DNA from: Methanobacteriota archaeon
GTDB taxonomy: Archaea > Thermoplasmatota > Poseidoniia > Poseidoniales > Poseidoniaceae
Direction of reading: 5' to 3'
Assembly (NCBI GenBank): GCA_002725275.1
Contig: PBOE01000054.1
Location: 1-17,698, forward strand
DNA length: 17,698 nucleotides
A program made the translations under genes and the position numbers. Below the pieces are notes generated by a model, which ran no database searches, was not told the origin of the DNA, and saw only the letters and a program-made list of their open reading frames with translations. The first letter of the stretch is position 1; every line of letters begins with the position of its first letter. Positions 5,554-13,667 of the stretch are shown one piece after another.

Positions 5554-7317
5554 ATGGGACATCGATTTGGCCAGGCTGCCTTCCTCGTGCTTCTGATGCT
5601 CTTGACGCCGCTTTCGGGTTGCTTTGGGCAGCAGGAGATGGGTGGGTTGGAATCGGTGGATGACGTGGTCGTTACGCCCCCCGTGCTTTCCGGTGGTGTG
5701 TTCCAGGGCGTCACGATCAGTGCCGGTGCCGACATGGCCGTGTTTGTTCCCTATCTCATGCTTAACTCTGACACGGGGTTTGTTCAAAATTCAACGGTCA
5801 TTGACATGAAAGCCGGCGAGTCGGTCATGTTGACACTGCTCGCTCCCCCACGAACCGACACGGCCGTGGTGATGTTGGGCGAATACGGTCGAGAAAACTG
5901 GCCTATCCGATCCATCGAAGAGTCTTGGCGAACGTGGATTCAGCGAGATGGAAACGAACAGACGAACAATCCTGGCATTCAACGCGTGCCCGCCGTCAAC
6001 GGGACGTTGGATACGGTTCTCCCCTCCAACAGCAGCGGTGGAGCCGTGCTCGCTGTCCGAATACCGGTCGAACGACCCATGGCAGCCGCCTACAGCGAAG
6101 CAGAAGGTGGACGACATTCGACGGGGTTGGTCGACGGCCTCAACGTGTTCAATTACATCAGCCACATGTCGGACGAAACGCCAGACCCAACCGATGTTGC
6201 AGACGGTGCCGTGGGGTACCTTGACCGATGGGCTGGCCAAGGAAACGCTGCGTATGAGGATGCTGCGCAGTACCTCATTGGAAACCTCGAGAGTTTCGGC
6301 CTCGAGGTGATCACGCAGCGGTTTACCTACGATTCCCTGATGACTGGTGCACAAAACCCCGAAGCCTACAACATCTGTGGCTATCGATTCGGTGAGGTCA
6401 ACCCGAACAAATGGATGGTGTTTGGTGCCCACTTCGACATCGCACCGCCGGTCAATGGCGGCATGCTCGATCCTCACATCTTCGGGCGAACCTACGGTAC
6501 ACGAGTCGGTGCTTACGACAACACGGCAGGAACGGCCATGGTTTTGACCGTGGCCGAAGCCATGGCCAATTTCAACACAAGAAACACGATGGTGTTCTGT
6601 TTGTGGTCAGGTGAAGAAGGTGGAAAGCGTGGTAGTGATTTCTGGACCGATTACTGGGTCAAAGAAGACAACCCGGACGTGGAAGTGACGAACTACGTCA
6701 ACCTCGACATGGCGGGCGTCAACTGGCCCGGTGGCGGTGGCGCCCCCTGCGGAGGCAATCACGGTGGTGGTGAAGGTGGATGCGATCCCCAACCTGCGGT
6801 TGACCCGGACGGCTATCCAAAAGACGAGGAAGTCTGGCCCATGCGAGTGTACATCGGCCCGAGTCTTGACCACGACATCATGAACCAACCCGGTATGGTC
6901 GGTTTGGCCATGTGGATTGGATCGGACGCCATCGGCGTCGAAGAGCAAATGGCGATGCTTATCGGCACGGATCATCCTGCGGACACGTGGAAAGTGGACG
7001 ATTGGATGGCGAAAGACCGACCTGAAATCATCGTGTACGAAGACACGACGGCACGCTCGGACCACGCCACCTTCCAGGACAACCTCGGTACGGTAACCAT
7101 GGGCTTTGGCGGCCTCGTGGACGGTTATTGGTGCTACCACCAAACCTGCGACACCGTTGACGAGATGATCGATTGGATGGACACCACCGGCAAGGATTAC
7201 GGTGAGGAGCGGTCCGGAACAAGCAACCTGGTTGACGCTCTCGACACCATCACGTGGTGGGCCACCTACTCCTTCTTCCACTTGGATGAAAACCCCGTAC
7301 GAAACGCCTACCTGTAA
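5554..7317 (+). CDS. M28-family zinc aminopeptidase-like lipoprotein
   Basis: From the ATG at 5554 the protein has 587 residues and starts with a lipoprotein signal (MGHRFGQAAFLVLLMLL, lipobox LSGC, C23), which is why this start is preferred over the ATG 93 bases upstream. Residues about 25-180 form a beta-rich N-terminal domain of unknown role. The M28 catalytic domain follows. Its two-zinc site can be read directly: H293 (GAHFD), bridging D322 (GAYDNTAG), catalytic E354/E355 (WSGEEGG), D385 (NLDMAG) and H529 (YHQTCDT), plus the RSDHATF loop. The protein should hydrolyse N-terminal residues of peptides at the outer membrane face, fitting peptide scavenging. A Gly-rich insert with Cys at both ends (about 392-410) follows the D385 ligand. 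The gene converges on the M50 protease. Exact substrate is unknown. Confidence 0.9.
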   Translation: MGHRFGQAAFLVLLMLLTPLSGCFGQQEMGGLESVDDVVVTPPVLSGGVFQGVTISAGADMAVFVPYLMLNSDTGFVQNSTVIDMKAGESVMLTLLAPPRTDTAVVMLGEYGRENWPIRSIEESWRTWIQRDGNEQTNNPGIQRVPAVNGTLDTVLPSNSSGGAVLAVRIPVERPMAAAYSEAEGGRHSTGLVDGLNVFNYISHMSDETPDPTDVADGAVGYLDRWAGQGNAAYEDAAQYLIGNLESFGLEVITQRFTYDSLMTGAQNPEAYNICGYRFGEVNPNKWMVFGAHFDIAPPVNGGMLDPHIFGRTYGTRVGAYDNTAGTAMVLTVAEAMANFNTRNTMVFCLWSGEEGGKRGSDFWTDYWVKEDNPDVEVTNYVNLDMAGVNWPGGGGAPCGGNHGGGEGGCDPQPAVDPDGYPKDEEVWPMRVYIGPSLDHDIMNQPGMVGLAMWIGSDAIGVEEQMAMLIGTDHPADTWKVDDWMAKDRPEIIVYEDTTARSDHATFQDNLGTVTMGFGGLVDGYWCYHQTCDTVDEMIDWMDTTGKDYGEERSGTSNLVDALDTITWWATYSFFHLDENPVRNAYL

Positions 7318-7333
7318 AGTCGTGCAAGGGCGT

Positions 7334-8305
7334 TCAACGCACGAGCGCCGACACCGGTTCAGCCACAGCCGTCAACAACCCCGATGCGGACCACGTACCG
7401 GTGATCATGGTCACAACGAGAAGAGCGAACACACCAATGACGGTGAAGAACACTCCATCGCTCCAGTCTTTGACTTTCAATCCATCAAGCGGACCGAACG
7501 GAAGCATGTTGAACAAACCGAGAACGAGGTTGAAAACAATCCAGTACACACCAGCGTTGAACACCATGGCCTGCCAAATCAAGACGTTGTCCACCACGTA
7601 GGTGCCCCGGAAGCCAAGAATACCGAATTCGCTGGTTGACAAGGGTACGTGTGCGCCGGTGAGGCCGATGATGATCCCCCAAACCGGGATTCCGATCAGG
7701 AAGAGAGAGAAATTCGTCAGGGGCCCCGCCACGGCGATGTGTCCGTTTTGGCGTCGAGTCACCAGGCCGGCGACCATGACCGCCCCCGGCGCCATGAACA
7801 GGAATCCGAGGAAGAACGAGAGAGCAATGCCAAACTGCAAACCCCGTGGGTCTGCACGGAATTCAGCCCAACAACCGTGCTTTTTGGCGACGAGTTTGTG
7901 CCCGATTTCATGCAAAAGGAAGGCCGGGCCCACCCCGATCATCCACACGGGCATGGACAACAGCAAAAACACCAACCACGGTGAAAAACCGAAGTAAGAG
8001 ATGCCGGAAACGCCACCCACCGCCATGAAACCAAGGGCGAGAGTAAACGCGCCCATGGCAAGGCGGAGATGTTGTTTTTCGACATCACTGAAGTGCCAGA
8101 GACGCCCGGTATGATGTTTTGGCTTCTCCCAATTGTCCTGCCCCAGAAATTGAAGCATGGCGTTCGAAAACGCAGAGGAGGCTTCGAAGTGGACGGTTCC
8201 ATCGGGTGCTTGACGCTGATGAACTCGATGAATCCGGGGGGCTGCGCGCTGGTTTTTGAACGGGTCATCGTCCACCAGGTCGGCGCGAGCGTCCCGTTTC
8301 CCCAT
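7334..8305 (-). CDS. M50-family intramembrane zinc metalloprotease (site-2-protease-like)
   Basis: From the ATG at 8305 the protein has 323 residues. About 80 polar residues form a cytoplasmic N-terminus, followed by several hydrophobic helices. The zinc-binding HEIGH (132-136) lies in the helix starting PAFLLHEIGH. The third ligand is the Asp of NMLPFGPLDG (about 266-275, D274), the classic M50 second motif. GHIAVAGPLTNF matches the usual AGP-N element between them. Family members cut transmembrane segments of substrates such as regulators. The start at 8305 is chosen because GGAG lies five bases upstream. A TTG at 8347 in the same frame would add 14 residues with no such site. The gene starts opposite the zinc-ribbon gene at 8387. 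The substrate cannot be told from the sequence. Confidence 0.88.
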   Translation of the reverse strand: MGKRDARADLVDDDPFKNQRAAPRIHRVHQRQAPDGTVHFEASSAFSNAMLQFLGQDNWEKPKHHTGRLWHFSDVEKQHLRLAMGAFTLALGFMAVGGVSGISYFGFSPWLVFLLLSMPVWMIGVGPAFLLHEIGHKLVAKKHGCWAEFRADPRGLQFGIALSFFLGFLFMAPGAVMVAGLVTRRQNGHIAVAGPLTNFSLFLIGIPVWGIIIGLTGAHVPLSTSEFGILGFRGTYVVDNVLIWQAMVFNAGVYWIVFNLVLGLFNMLPFGPLDGLKVKDWSDGVFFTVIGVFALLVVTMITGTWSASGLLTAVAEPVSALVR

Positions 8306-8310
8306 GGCCG

Positions 8311-8314
8311 CTCC
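8311..8314 (-). promoter_or_regulatory. Shine-Dalgarno GGAG deciding the M50 start
   Basis: Minus-strand GGAG sits five bases before the ATG at 8305. It favours that start over the upstream in-frame TTG at 8347. Confidence 0.5.
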
Positions 8315-8386
8315 ATGTTCGGGTTCACTTTGAATCCTCGTGTCCAAGGCTTCTTCATCTCGGGGTCCATCCCGAAGCGAAGCCTC

Positions 8387-9091
8387 ATGTCAATGCCCCG
8401 AAAAGCCATGCAGGAACTGGGCTTTCAGGCGTGTTGCTTACGATGTGATGCGCCCGATGAAGCGGGCGTGGCGCGTTGCTCAACGTGCATTCAACATCAC
8501 CGGTCCGTGCGAGAAACCATTGCTGCGGCACCGCCCGATGAACCGCTCTATCAGTTGGCGAGGGAATTGATGGCCATGGCGTCTGAACCACACCGATACG
8601 ACCACGACGAAGTGCACGGTTCTTCGCTGATGGAACAGCAACGCCTCGCAGCATCACTTGTCGACGGGCCAGCCAAACCGGACGGGTTGTCCGTCGCCCA
8701 ACTCTTTGAGCAGCAACGGTCGACCGCCAAAGCCAATGCGTTGCGCGACGTTGGAAATCAAAACCCCTGGAAAGACGCCCCCCTCGAGGCGCATCGTGCA
8801 CAAGCCATGGGTGAAGAAACGTGGACCCTCGACGGACAAGAGGATGCACACTACGGTGCAAGAACCGTTCCAAGTCGACCCATTCAGAAAGTCGACCGGA
8901 GTGAGCGAGTGGGGGAAGACACGACGTTGACCGACCGCGTTCATGCCGCCGCCTCGCAAGACGGTCCCGATGAAGAGACGAGTAAAATCTTCGAGGACAT
9001 TGAATTCAATCGGCGTCAGTCAGAGCGTCAAGCGTTGAAATCAGCAATGGATGATGTCAAAGAACTCGTGGACGACGATTTAGAGTTTTGA
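8387..9091 (+). CDS. Zinc-ribbon protein of unknown function with long charged C-terminus
   Basis: From the ATG at 8387 the protein has 234 residues; ATG at 8393 is equally possible. The N-terminus carries a likely zinc ribbon or knuckle: C17-x2-C20 and C31-x2-C34. The remainder is polar, rich in Asp, Glu, Gln, Arg and Ala, with no membrane segment, and is probably helical or disordered. It ends in an acidic tail (KELVDDDLEF). The frame stays open leftward to 8069, but that part runs antisense through the M50 gene and is not protein-like. The stop codon overlaps the TTG start of the next gene, so the two are probably translated together. I do not recognise the family. It could be a nucleic-acid-binding or adaptor protein, but nothing proves this. 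Confidence 0.68.
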   Translation: MSMPRKAMQELGFQACCLRCDAPDEAGVARCSTCIQHHRSVRETIAAAPPDEPLYQLARELMAMASEPHRYDHDEVHGSSLMEQQRLAASLVDGPAKPDGLSVAQLFEQQRSTAKANALRDVGNQNPWKDAPLEAHRAQAMGEETWTLDGQEDAHYGARTVPSRPIQKVDRSERVGEDTTLTDRVHAAASQDGPDEETSKIFEDIEFNRRQSERQALKSAMDDVKELVDDDLEF

Positions 9092-9558
9092 GACCGTTCG
9101 CAGGGCGAGGATTTTTGTCGTCCATAGGTCACGTCAAACTCGTGGCCGGAAGTATCCAGTTTCCAGACGGTTACGATGACGCTTTTGCAGAAGACGTGGT
9201 TGTGAGCCGGGAAAAGAAGGGTCGCGAACCGTTCGTTGTCGTTTGGTTGTGCTCAACATCGGTGGGGTTGGTGTTGTTCTTCATCATGATGATGGCCTTC
9301 AACTCTTGCGAGGTCCCGGAGGGTTTGCAAAAATTCATCTCAGCCTTGTTCATCGTGAGCCTTGTCATGTCGGTCATGGGTGTAATTTCATCACTGATCA
9401 ACCTCTTTTCGGGAGTAACGAGGCTTCGTTCCTTGGGCATGGTGGTCGTTTTTCTTGGCGCAGGCGGTATTGCCCTGTTTTTGGTCGTGTCCACCGTGAG
9501 TTACGGCGGTATTCTGTGCGGGCCGACTTACTTGCCAAGCGACGGTGTGTTGACCTGA
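9088..9558 (+). CDS. Small three-helix membrane protein of unknown function
   Basis: The longest form starts at TTG 9088, overlapping the previous stop (TTGA), and has 156 residues. An in-frame TTG at 9115 has GAGG four bases upstream and would remove nine residues. After a polar N-terminus of about 45 residues there are three hydrophobic helices: about 49-71 (FVVVWLCSTSVGLVLFFIMM), 83-107 and 115-138. A short extracytoplasmic or cytoplasmic tail follows. No catalytic or binding motif is visible. The overlap with the zinc-ribbon gene suggests that the two products act together. The family is not recognised. The gene ends 22 bases from the convergent gene at 9581. Confidence 0.65.
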   Translation: MRPFAGRGFLSSIGHVKLVAGSIQFPDGYDDAFAEDVVVSREKKGREPFVVVWLCSTSVGLVLFFIMMMAFNSCEVPEGLQKFISALFIVSLVMSVMGVISSLINLFSGVTRLRSLGMVVVFLGAGGIALFLVVSTVSYGGILCGPTYLPSDGVLT

Positions 9559-9580
9559 GCGTTTTACCGTTCAACAACGC

Positions 9581-10270
9581 TCACGCCATACGTTGAATGG
9601 TCACGGCAAACATGGTGACGATAACCTCCACCGTGATCTCTTCGTCCGTGTCCGTTGGCGTGTTAAGGCCGAGAGGGGTGTTGACGTCAACGTCCAAATC
9701 CACGGACAGTTCCCCGATACCCCAGCCGAGTTGCGTCCATGCTTCCATGGCTTGAAATTCATTTTTTGCGGATACGGTCAGCGGCGCCCCGGTGAAACCT
9801 GGATAAGTTCGAAGTTTGAGCTCAATCGGTAGACAACTGCTGTCTTGTCCCGAGAGGTTGTTGTATGCATCCTCCCATTGTGCTGTCAGGCTGTTTTTGA
9901 TGAGATCGCCGGCGATTGAGTCGCATTGATTCCAGTCGTCATCGCCGTCCAGTTCTTCGGGGTAAAGGATGACATCAATTTGCCCAATCATGAAGCCTTC
10001 TGGAACGTTGATTTCAGACAGGTCAAACACCACGTTCCTCGTTTCATCGTCCTGGAGGGTTTCAACGGCCTGCATGGTTTGATTCTGTGTCTCAAAGGTG
10101 AGTCGCCAATCGGGGGTGGATGAGGTAAATTCGGTCGTGGCCTGAAGGTCACCCAAAATATCACCGAAGGTGACCACCATCAGCAAAAGGGTCAGCGCGT
10201 AAGCACCGATGGTGGGCACCCTGGATTCTTTGGTCATCAGCAGGTTTCGTACGTCGTGTTCTTCGCTCAT
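9581..10270 (-). CDS. Single-pass membrane protein with extracytoplasmic beta-rich domain, unknown function
   Basis: The protein has 229 residues. A charged cytoplasmic N-terminus (1-19) precedes one helix (about 20-40). A mostly beta-type domain follows, with two Cys that could pair (in WNQCDS and SSCLPIE). Asp/Thr-rich stretches occur near the end. The ATG is three bases after the stop of the polytopic membrane gene at 10274, with GGGAGG seven bases upstream (10278-10283). This indicates an operon and coupled translation. The partner gene resembles 7TM sensor regions, so this protein might be its extracellular or accessory subunit. That is inference only. I recognise no family. Confidence 0.72.
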   Translation of the reverse strand: MSEEHDVRNLLMTKESRVPTIGAYALTLLLMVVTFGDILGDLQATTEFTSSTPDWRLTFETQNQTMQAVETLQDDETRNVVFDLSEINVPEGFMIGQIDVILYPEELDGDDDWNQCDSIAGDLIKNSLTAQWEDAYNNLSGQDSSCLPIELKLRTYPGFTGAPLTVSAKNEFQAMEAWTQLGWGIGELSVDLDVDVNTPLGLNTPTDTDEEITVEVIVTMFAVTIQRMA

Positions 10271-10273
10271 GGT

Positions 10274-11614
10274 TCAGCCTCCCATAACCCCGAGTCCTGT
10301 GAAAAGGAGTGAAATGACGACGATGAAGGCCGTGATACAACCAAACACCATGTTGAACACCTTCAGCCTGAATTCAGACTCGTTGAGGGTATCATCCAAG
10401 AAATCGGGAACGGTCTCCTCAATGGATGCCGAGCCTTCGATGAGGTTGCTGACGATTTTCTCCTCCCAGCCGATAAAAATGCCAACGACGATGGCCAAAG
10501 CAGCGGATGAAATCATGTCCGGAATAGGAAGGAAGGATTGAATCAATTCGAGGATGGTTGACGAGACGATGAGTAAGAGAAGGATGACAATGATGCGAAT
10601 CAACCAGCGATTCTCTTCTCGCTTGGTATCAACGATATCGTAGTGCAGAAGAATGAACATGAAGAGTATCGGCGTGTAGAGGTAGACCAGTGCTTCAGAT
10701 GTAAAATCGTACCAAATGGAATACGCCGAAGGGAAGGGTTCACACGAGGTTTCGTAGCAGCTGCGGACGATGTCCAGGACCGCATAGTCGGCCAACCCTG
10801 CGATGAACCCAATCACAAAAATGACGAAGGTCAACACACCGAACGAAGAGATGCCGAGTTTATACGAACGCCAGGCTTCGCCTGCAGACAACACCAGAAT
10901 TGCGCCTGCACCCAATGTTAAGCGTGCGTTCACGCCACCCCAAGAGGCGTAAGTGGCAGCGACGCCGGAATTAATGGCACCGCGCTGGAAAAAGTAGTCA
11001 TTGATCGAGAGAACCTGGGAGAGCCAATAGGTCATCGTCTCGCCGTGAATGCCAATAAGAAGAAGGCCAGCAACAATGGAAATCTTCCGCAGCCGTGAAT
11101 CGCCATCACGAACCTCGGTGGTGATGAATCGCAAATACAACGCCACCAGAATGAGGTAGCCTGGAATGTTGAGGAAGTTTTCAACGTTGAAGTGGTTGAA
11201 ATTGGTCAAGAGATGTAAGGTGGTTAATACGGCGGCCGAGACGCAGGAGGTGCCGAGAAGAAACCACACGTCCCACTCTTTCTGGATGATTCTGAACGGG
11301 AAGTAAAACGGGAGAAGAGCCATGAGTACCATGGCGGAAGAAAGAAACAAGTTGGTCGCCGTGAAAGCAAACGTTCCAGAGACTTTGTTGTGATCCAGCA
11401 GGGAAAATTCGGCTTGAGCCCCGTACCTGAATTCCAAAACCGCCGTCATGAGATAGCTCAAACCAAGGAAGATGAGAATCCAACCGAGGATGCATCCTGT
11501 GATGCGGCTCGTGCTCGATTGGCCTTGGCTCCGACCAATGATGGAAAGCGTGGCCACGCCGAGAACCAGATCCACCACCGCAGCGATGGGGACCATGGAC
11601 TGAATCTCGACCAT
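10274..11614 (-). CDS. Polytopic membrane protein related to the 7TM-type protein at 16319
   Basis: From the ATG at 11614 the protein has 446 residues and roughly twelve hydrophobic segments. The middle-to-late part (LYTPILFMFILLHYDIVDTKRE, then LIQSFLPIPDMISS and GWEEKIVSNL) lines up in order with the terminal gene of the window (IFTYAILKHEVMGIDERLRRG, then AMETVIPGGGLIGG and RRPIIRVFSNL). A short acidic cytoplasmic loop follows, and then a last helix. No kinase, transporter or enzyme motif is seen. The start is chosen because a TATA-like box lies 24 bases upstream; the in-frame extension to 11683 is Cys/Arg-rich and crosses that box. It heads an operon with the gene at 9581. A sensory or structural membrane role is plausible and unproven. 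Confidence 0.72.
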   Translation of the reverse strand: MVEIQSMVPIAAVVDLVLGVATLSIIGRSQGQSSTSRITGCILGWILIFLGLSYLMTAVLEFRYGAQAEFSLLDHNKVSGTFAFTATNLFLSSAMVLMALLPFYFPFRIIQKEWDVWFLLGTSCVSAAVLTTLHLLTNFNHFNVENFLNIPGYLILVALYLRFITTEVRDGDSRLRKISIVAGLLLIGIHGETMTYWLSQVLSINDYFFQRGAINSGVAATYASWGGVNARLTLGAGAILVLSAGEAWRSYKLGISSFGVLTFVIFVIGFIAGLADYAVLDIVRSCYETSCEPFPSAYSIWYDFTSEALVYLYTPILFMFILLHYDIVDTKREENRWLIRIIVILLLLIVSSTILELIQSFLPIPDMISSAALAIVVGIFIGWEEKIVSNLIEGSASIEETVPDFLDDTLNESEFRLKVFNMVFGCITAFIVVISLLFTGLGVMGG

Positions 11615-11633
11615 GGTGCTACACTTGCCCCAC

Positions 11634-11642
11634 TGAAAATAG
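11634..11642 (-). promoter_or_regulatory. Putative TATA box for the membrane protein operon at 11614
   Basis: Minus-strand CTATTTTCA is centred 24 bases before the ATG at 11614. No Shine-Dalgarno motif is present. This fits a leaderless promoter and argues against starts further upstream. Confidence 0.48.
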
Positions 11643-11719
11643 AGGTTCCGTCTGCATTCTCCACGACATTGCAATTCCTGCACGGGGGTCGATGCCCAGG
11701 AAGAGTGATGGGGTGAAGA

Positions 11720-12481
11720 TCAGAGAACTTTAGATGAGGGGGAACGGACAACCGCTGGTGTCTCAAGTCGATACGAGAATCGTTGTGTTCCCTTCCCTTT
11801 GGATTTCTTTCCAAGAAAATCGACGTGCCCGAGTTCTGAAATGTTGCTGACATGGGTCCCTGCGCAGGGGCACATGTCCACGCGATCACCGATTTGAACG
11901 ATGCGTAATTGCTTGACGCTGGCTGGAAGCAGATCCATGTTGGTGCGTTCGGGGGGCATGATGGCGTTGATTTCGCCTCGGGTCATGATGCTGTCCGAGA
12001 CGTCCAGGCCCGCATCAATGCACTGGTTCGCAGCGTCAAGGAGGGCCTGAATCATGGATTCGTCAAATGAAATTGGATTGAAGTCAATTCGAGATCGGTC
12101 CGCGTGAATTTGATTCCCTACCGTCCGTACACCGTCAAACATCTCATAGGCCAAACCGCTGACCAGGTGTTGAGCGGTGTGCATTCGCATGTGTGCATAA
12201 CGGGTCTCCCAATCGATCGTGCCGCGAACCTCATCGCCGATTTCGAGCTGGTGATCTTCACCCACCGTGTGATGGACGTCGTTTCGCCCGCGAACTTCTG
12301 AGACGTGAAGGTCACCGTTGGGGCCTGCAAGTACACCGGTGTCCCAGTGTTGGCCCCCGCCCAGCGGGTAGAAGAGGGTTCGATCGAGAACCACCCGGTT
12401 GTCTTCAACCTGGACCACCTGTGCATCAAACCGATGAGCGTACCCGGCTTCGATGCTCTCGAGGTAGAGTTTGTTGGTCAT
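11720..12481 (-). CDS. alaX: AlaX-type alanyl-tRNA editing hydrolase
   Basis: The protein has 253 residues, the length of AlaX-M proteins. An N-terminal beta-barrel domain holds the Gly-rich motif FYPLGGGQHWDTG (38-49). The editing domain carries the zinc site HTAQH (H101, H105) and CAGTH (C206, H210), the usual two-His plus Cys-x3-His set also found in the editing domain of alanyl-tRNA synthetase. Free-standing AlaX proteins remove Ser or Gly wrongly attached to tRNA(Ala) in the cytoplasm. The Gly-rich motif with Gln points to the medium, Ser-clearing class. The protein lacks the synthetase catalytic and tRNA-recognition domains. It lies 41 bases downstream of the desaturase gene on the same strand. 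Neighbours give no functional link, so it is probably an independent housekeeping gene. Confidence 0.92.
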   Translation of the reverse strand: MTNKLYLESIEAGYAHRFDAQVVQVEDNRVVLDRTLFYPLGGGQHWDTGVLAGPNGDLHVSEVRGRNDVHHTVGEDHQLEIGDEVRGTIDWETRYAHMRMHTAQHLVSGLAYEMFDGVRTVGNQIHADRSRIDFNPISFDESMIQALLDAANQCIDAGLDVSDSIMTRGEINAIMPPERTNMDLLPASVKQLRIVQIGDRVDMCPCAGTHVSNISELGHVDFLGKKSKGKGTQRFSYRLETPAVVRSPSSKVL

Positions 12482-12522
12482 GGTATGGGGAGGTGTGGGT
12501 GATTCAAGACATTAACCATGAA

Positions 12523-13617
12523 TCAAACGGAGGGTTTGGCTTCACGGACGGCAAGTTGTCGCTTGAGTTCACCAAAGCTGATCATCCGACCGTTGACCTC
12601 ATCCCAAAGCCTGAGTTTGATGGTTTTGAGGCTGCTGAAGAATCGAAGTTCTGGGGCCTGCTGGAAGAAGGGATGTGAGTGGTGACATCGCTCCAGGTTG
12701 TAATTGGGGATCTGCGGGTTGAGGTGGTGAATGTGATGGTATCCGATGTTGCCGGAGAACCATTGAAGCACCCTTGGAAGGTTGTAATAGCTGCTCCCCT
12801 CCATGGCAGCGGTGGTGTAATCCCATTCATCGCTGCCGGCCCAGTAGGTGTCTTCGAATTGATGTTGAACGTAAAACAACCACAAGCCGAAGAGCGAAGC
12901 GATGGACATCATGGTCAGTTGGATCACCAACCACGGCAAGAAGCCGTAAATCATGCTCATCCCGACGCACCATCCCACCAACGTGGCGTTCATGATGTAG
13001 ACCGACCGCTTCTCGCGAGTCTTGGCTTTGGCGTTAGGGAAGCGCTGCAGGATGATGAAAAGAACGAGCGGTCCGAACACGAACAGGATGATGGGGTTGC
13101 GGATGAACCGATAGCTCAACTGCAACTTTCGGGAAGATGTGACGTACTCTTCGACGGTTAAGGTCCAGATATCGCCGATGCCTCGGCGGTCGAGATCACC
13201 GTTGGTGGCGTGATGGCGTGCATGCTCCCAGCTCCATTGACGGTAAGGGGTGAAGGTGAGCATCCCGGTGATGAAGCCTACCGCAGTGTTCGCACGCTTC
13301 GATTTGAAGAACGAACCGTGACCGCAATCATGGAAGATGATGAACGCTCGAACGAGAAACAATCCACCCAACAGGGCCGGTGGAATGGTGAGCCAAAGCG
13401 AGATGTCCTTCAGAAAGTAGACGCTGACCCAAATGGCTGCAATGGGAACCAGGGTGTTCACGATCTGCCAAACGGCGCGACCGACGTGCGGCTGTTGGTA
13501 CTCAGCCACCAATTTTTTCCATTCTTTTTTGGAGGCACGCTTCGCTGCCTGTGCACTTTTTGTGAAGTTTTCTCCCATCTCCATCACCAACACCGAGGCG
13601 TTCTTATCGTTGGCCAA
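12523..13617 (-). CDS. Membrane fatty acid desaturase (acyl-lipid omega-6/delta-12 type)
   Basis: The protein has 364 residues from a TTG start. The three His boxes of integral-membrane di-iron desaturases are intact: HDCGH (96-100), HARHH (132-136) and HHIHH (294-298). The last is followed by NPQIPNYNL, and VQHQFEDTYW (about 251-259) also matches the omega-6 acyl-lipid group. Hydrophobic pairs at about 50-95 and 175-250 give the usual four-helix topology with cytosolic His boxes. The reaction is oxygen-dependent introduction of a double bond into an acyl chain. The gene next upstream on this strand encodes a flavoprotein-like protein, and a ferredoxin precedes it; ferredoxin is a usual electron donor for this class. 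TTG is preferred because a TATA-like box lies 28 bases upstream; ATG codons at 13584 and 13578 are alternatives. Archaeal lipids are isoprenoid, so the substrate is an open question. Confidence 0.92.
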   Translation of the reverse strand: MANDKNASVLVMEMGENFTKSAQAAKRASKKEWKKLVAEYQQPHVGRAVWQIVNTLVPIAAIWVSVYFLKDISLWLTIPPALLGGLFLVRAFIIFHDCGHGSFFKSKRANTAVGFITGMLTFTPYRQWSWEHARHHATNGDLDRRGIGDIWTLTVEEYVTSSRKLQLSYRFIRNPIILFVFGPLVLFIILQRFPNAKAKTREKRSVYIMNATLVGWCVGMSMIYGFLPWLVIQLTMMSIASLFGLWLFYVQHQFEDTYWAGSDEWDYTTAAMEGSSYYNLPRVLQWFSGNIGYHHIHHLNPQIPNYNLERCHHSHPFFQQAPELRFFSSLKTIKLRLWDEVNGRMISFGELKRQLAVREAKPSV

Positions 13618-13640
13618 GGCGTTGAGCCTAAGAAAGTGGT

Positions 13641-13650
13641 GTTTTATTCC
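13641..13650 (-). promoter_or_regulatory. Putative TATA box for the desaturase gene
   Basis: Minus-strand GGAATAAAAC is centred about 28 bases before the TTG at 13617, inside the 50-base gap after the flavoprotein-like gene. It suggests that the desaturase has its own promoter and a leaderless TTG start. Confidence 0.48.
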
Positions 13651-13667
13651 ACACCAAATGTCCGAAT

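Noticed and set aside
5791..7281. Two minus-strand open frames (5791-6477 and 6607-7281) opposite the M28 peptidase
   Set aside because: The plus strand carries all M28 catalytic motifs. The antisense frames are His/Val/Arg-rich shadows.
8069..8386. N-terminal extension of the zinc-ribbon protein by 106 codons
   Set aside because: It runs antisense through the N-terminal part of the M50 gene and beyond its start, has no motif, and good ATG codons exist at 8387 and 8393.
11615..11683. Upstream extension of the membrane protein at 11614
   Set aside because: The extra residues are Cys/Arg-rich and unlike a membrane protein start, and the codons overlap a well-placed TATA-like box.
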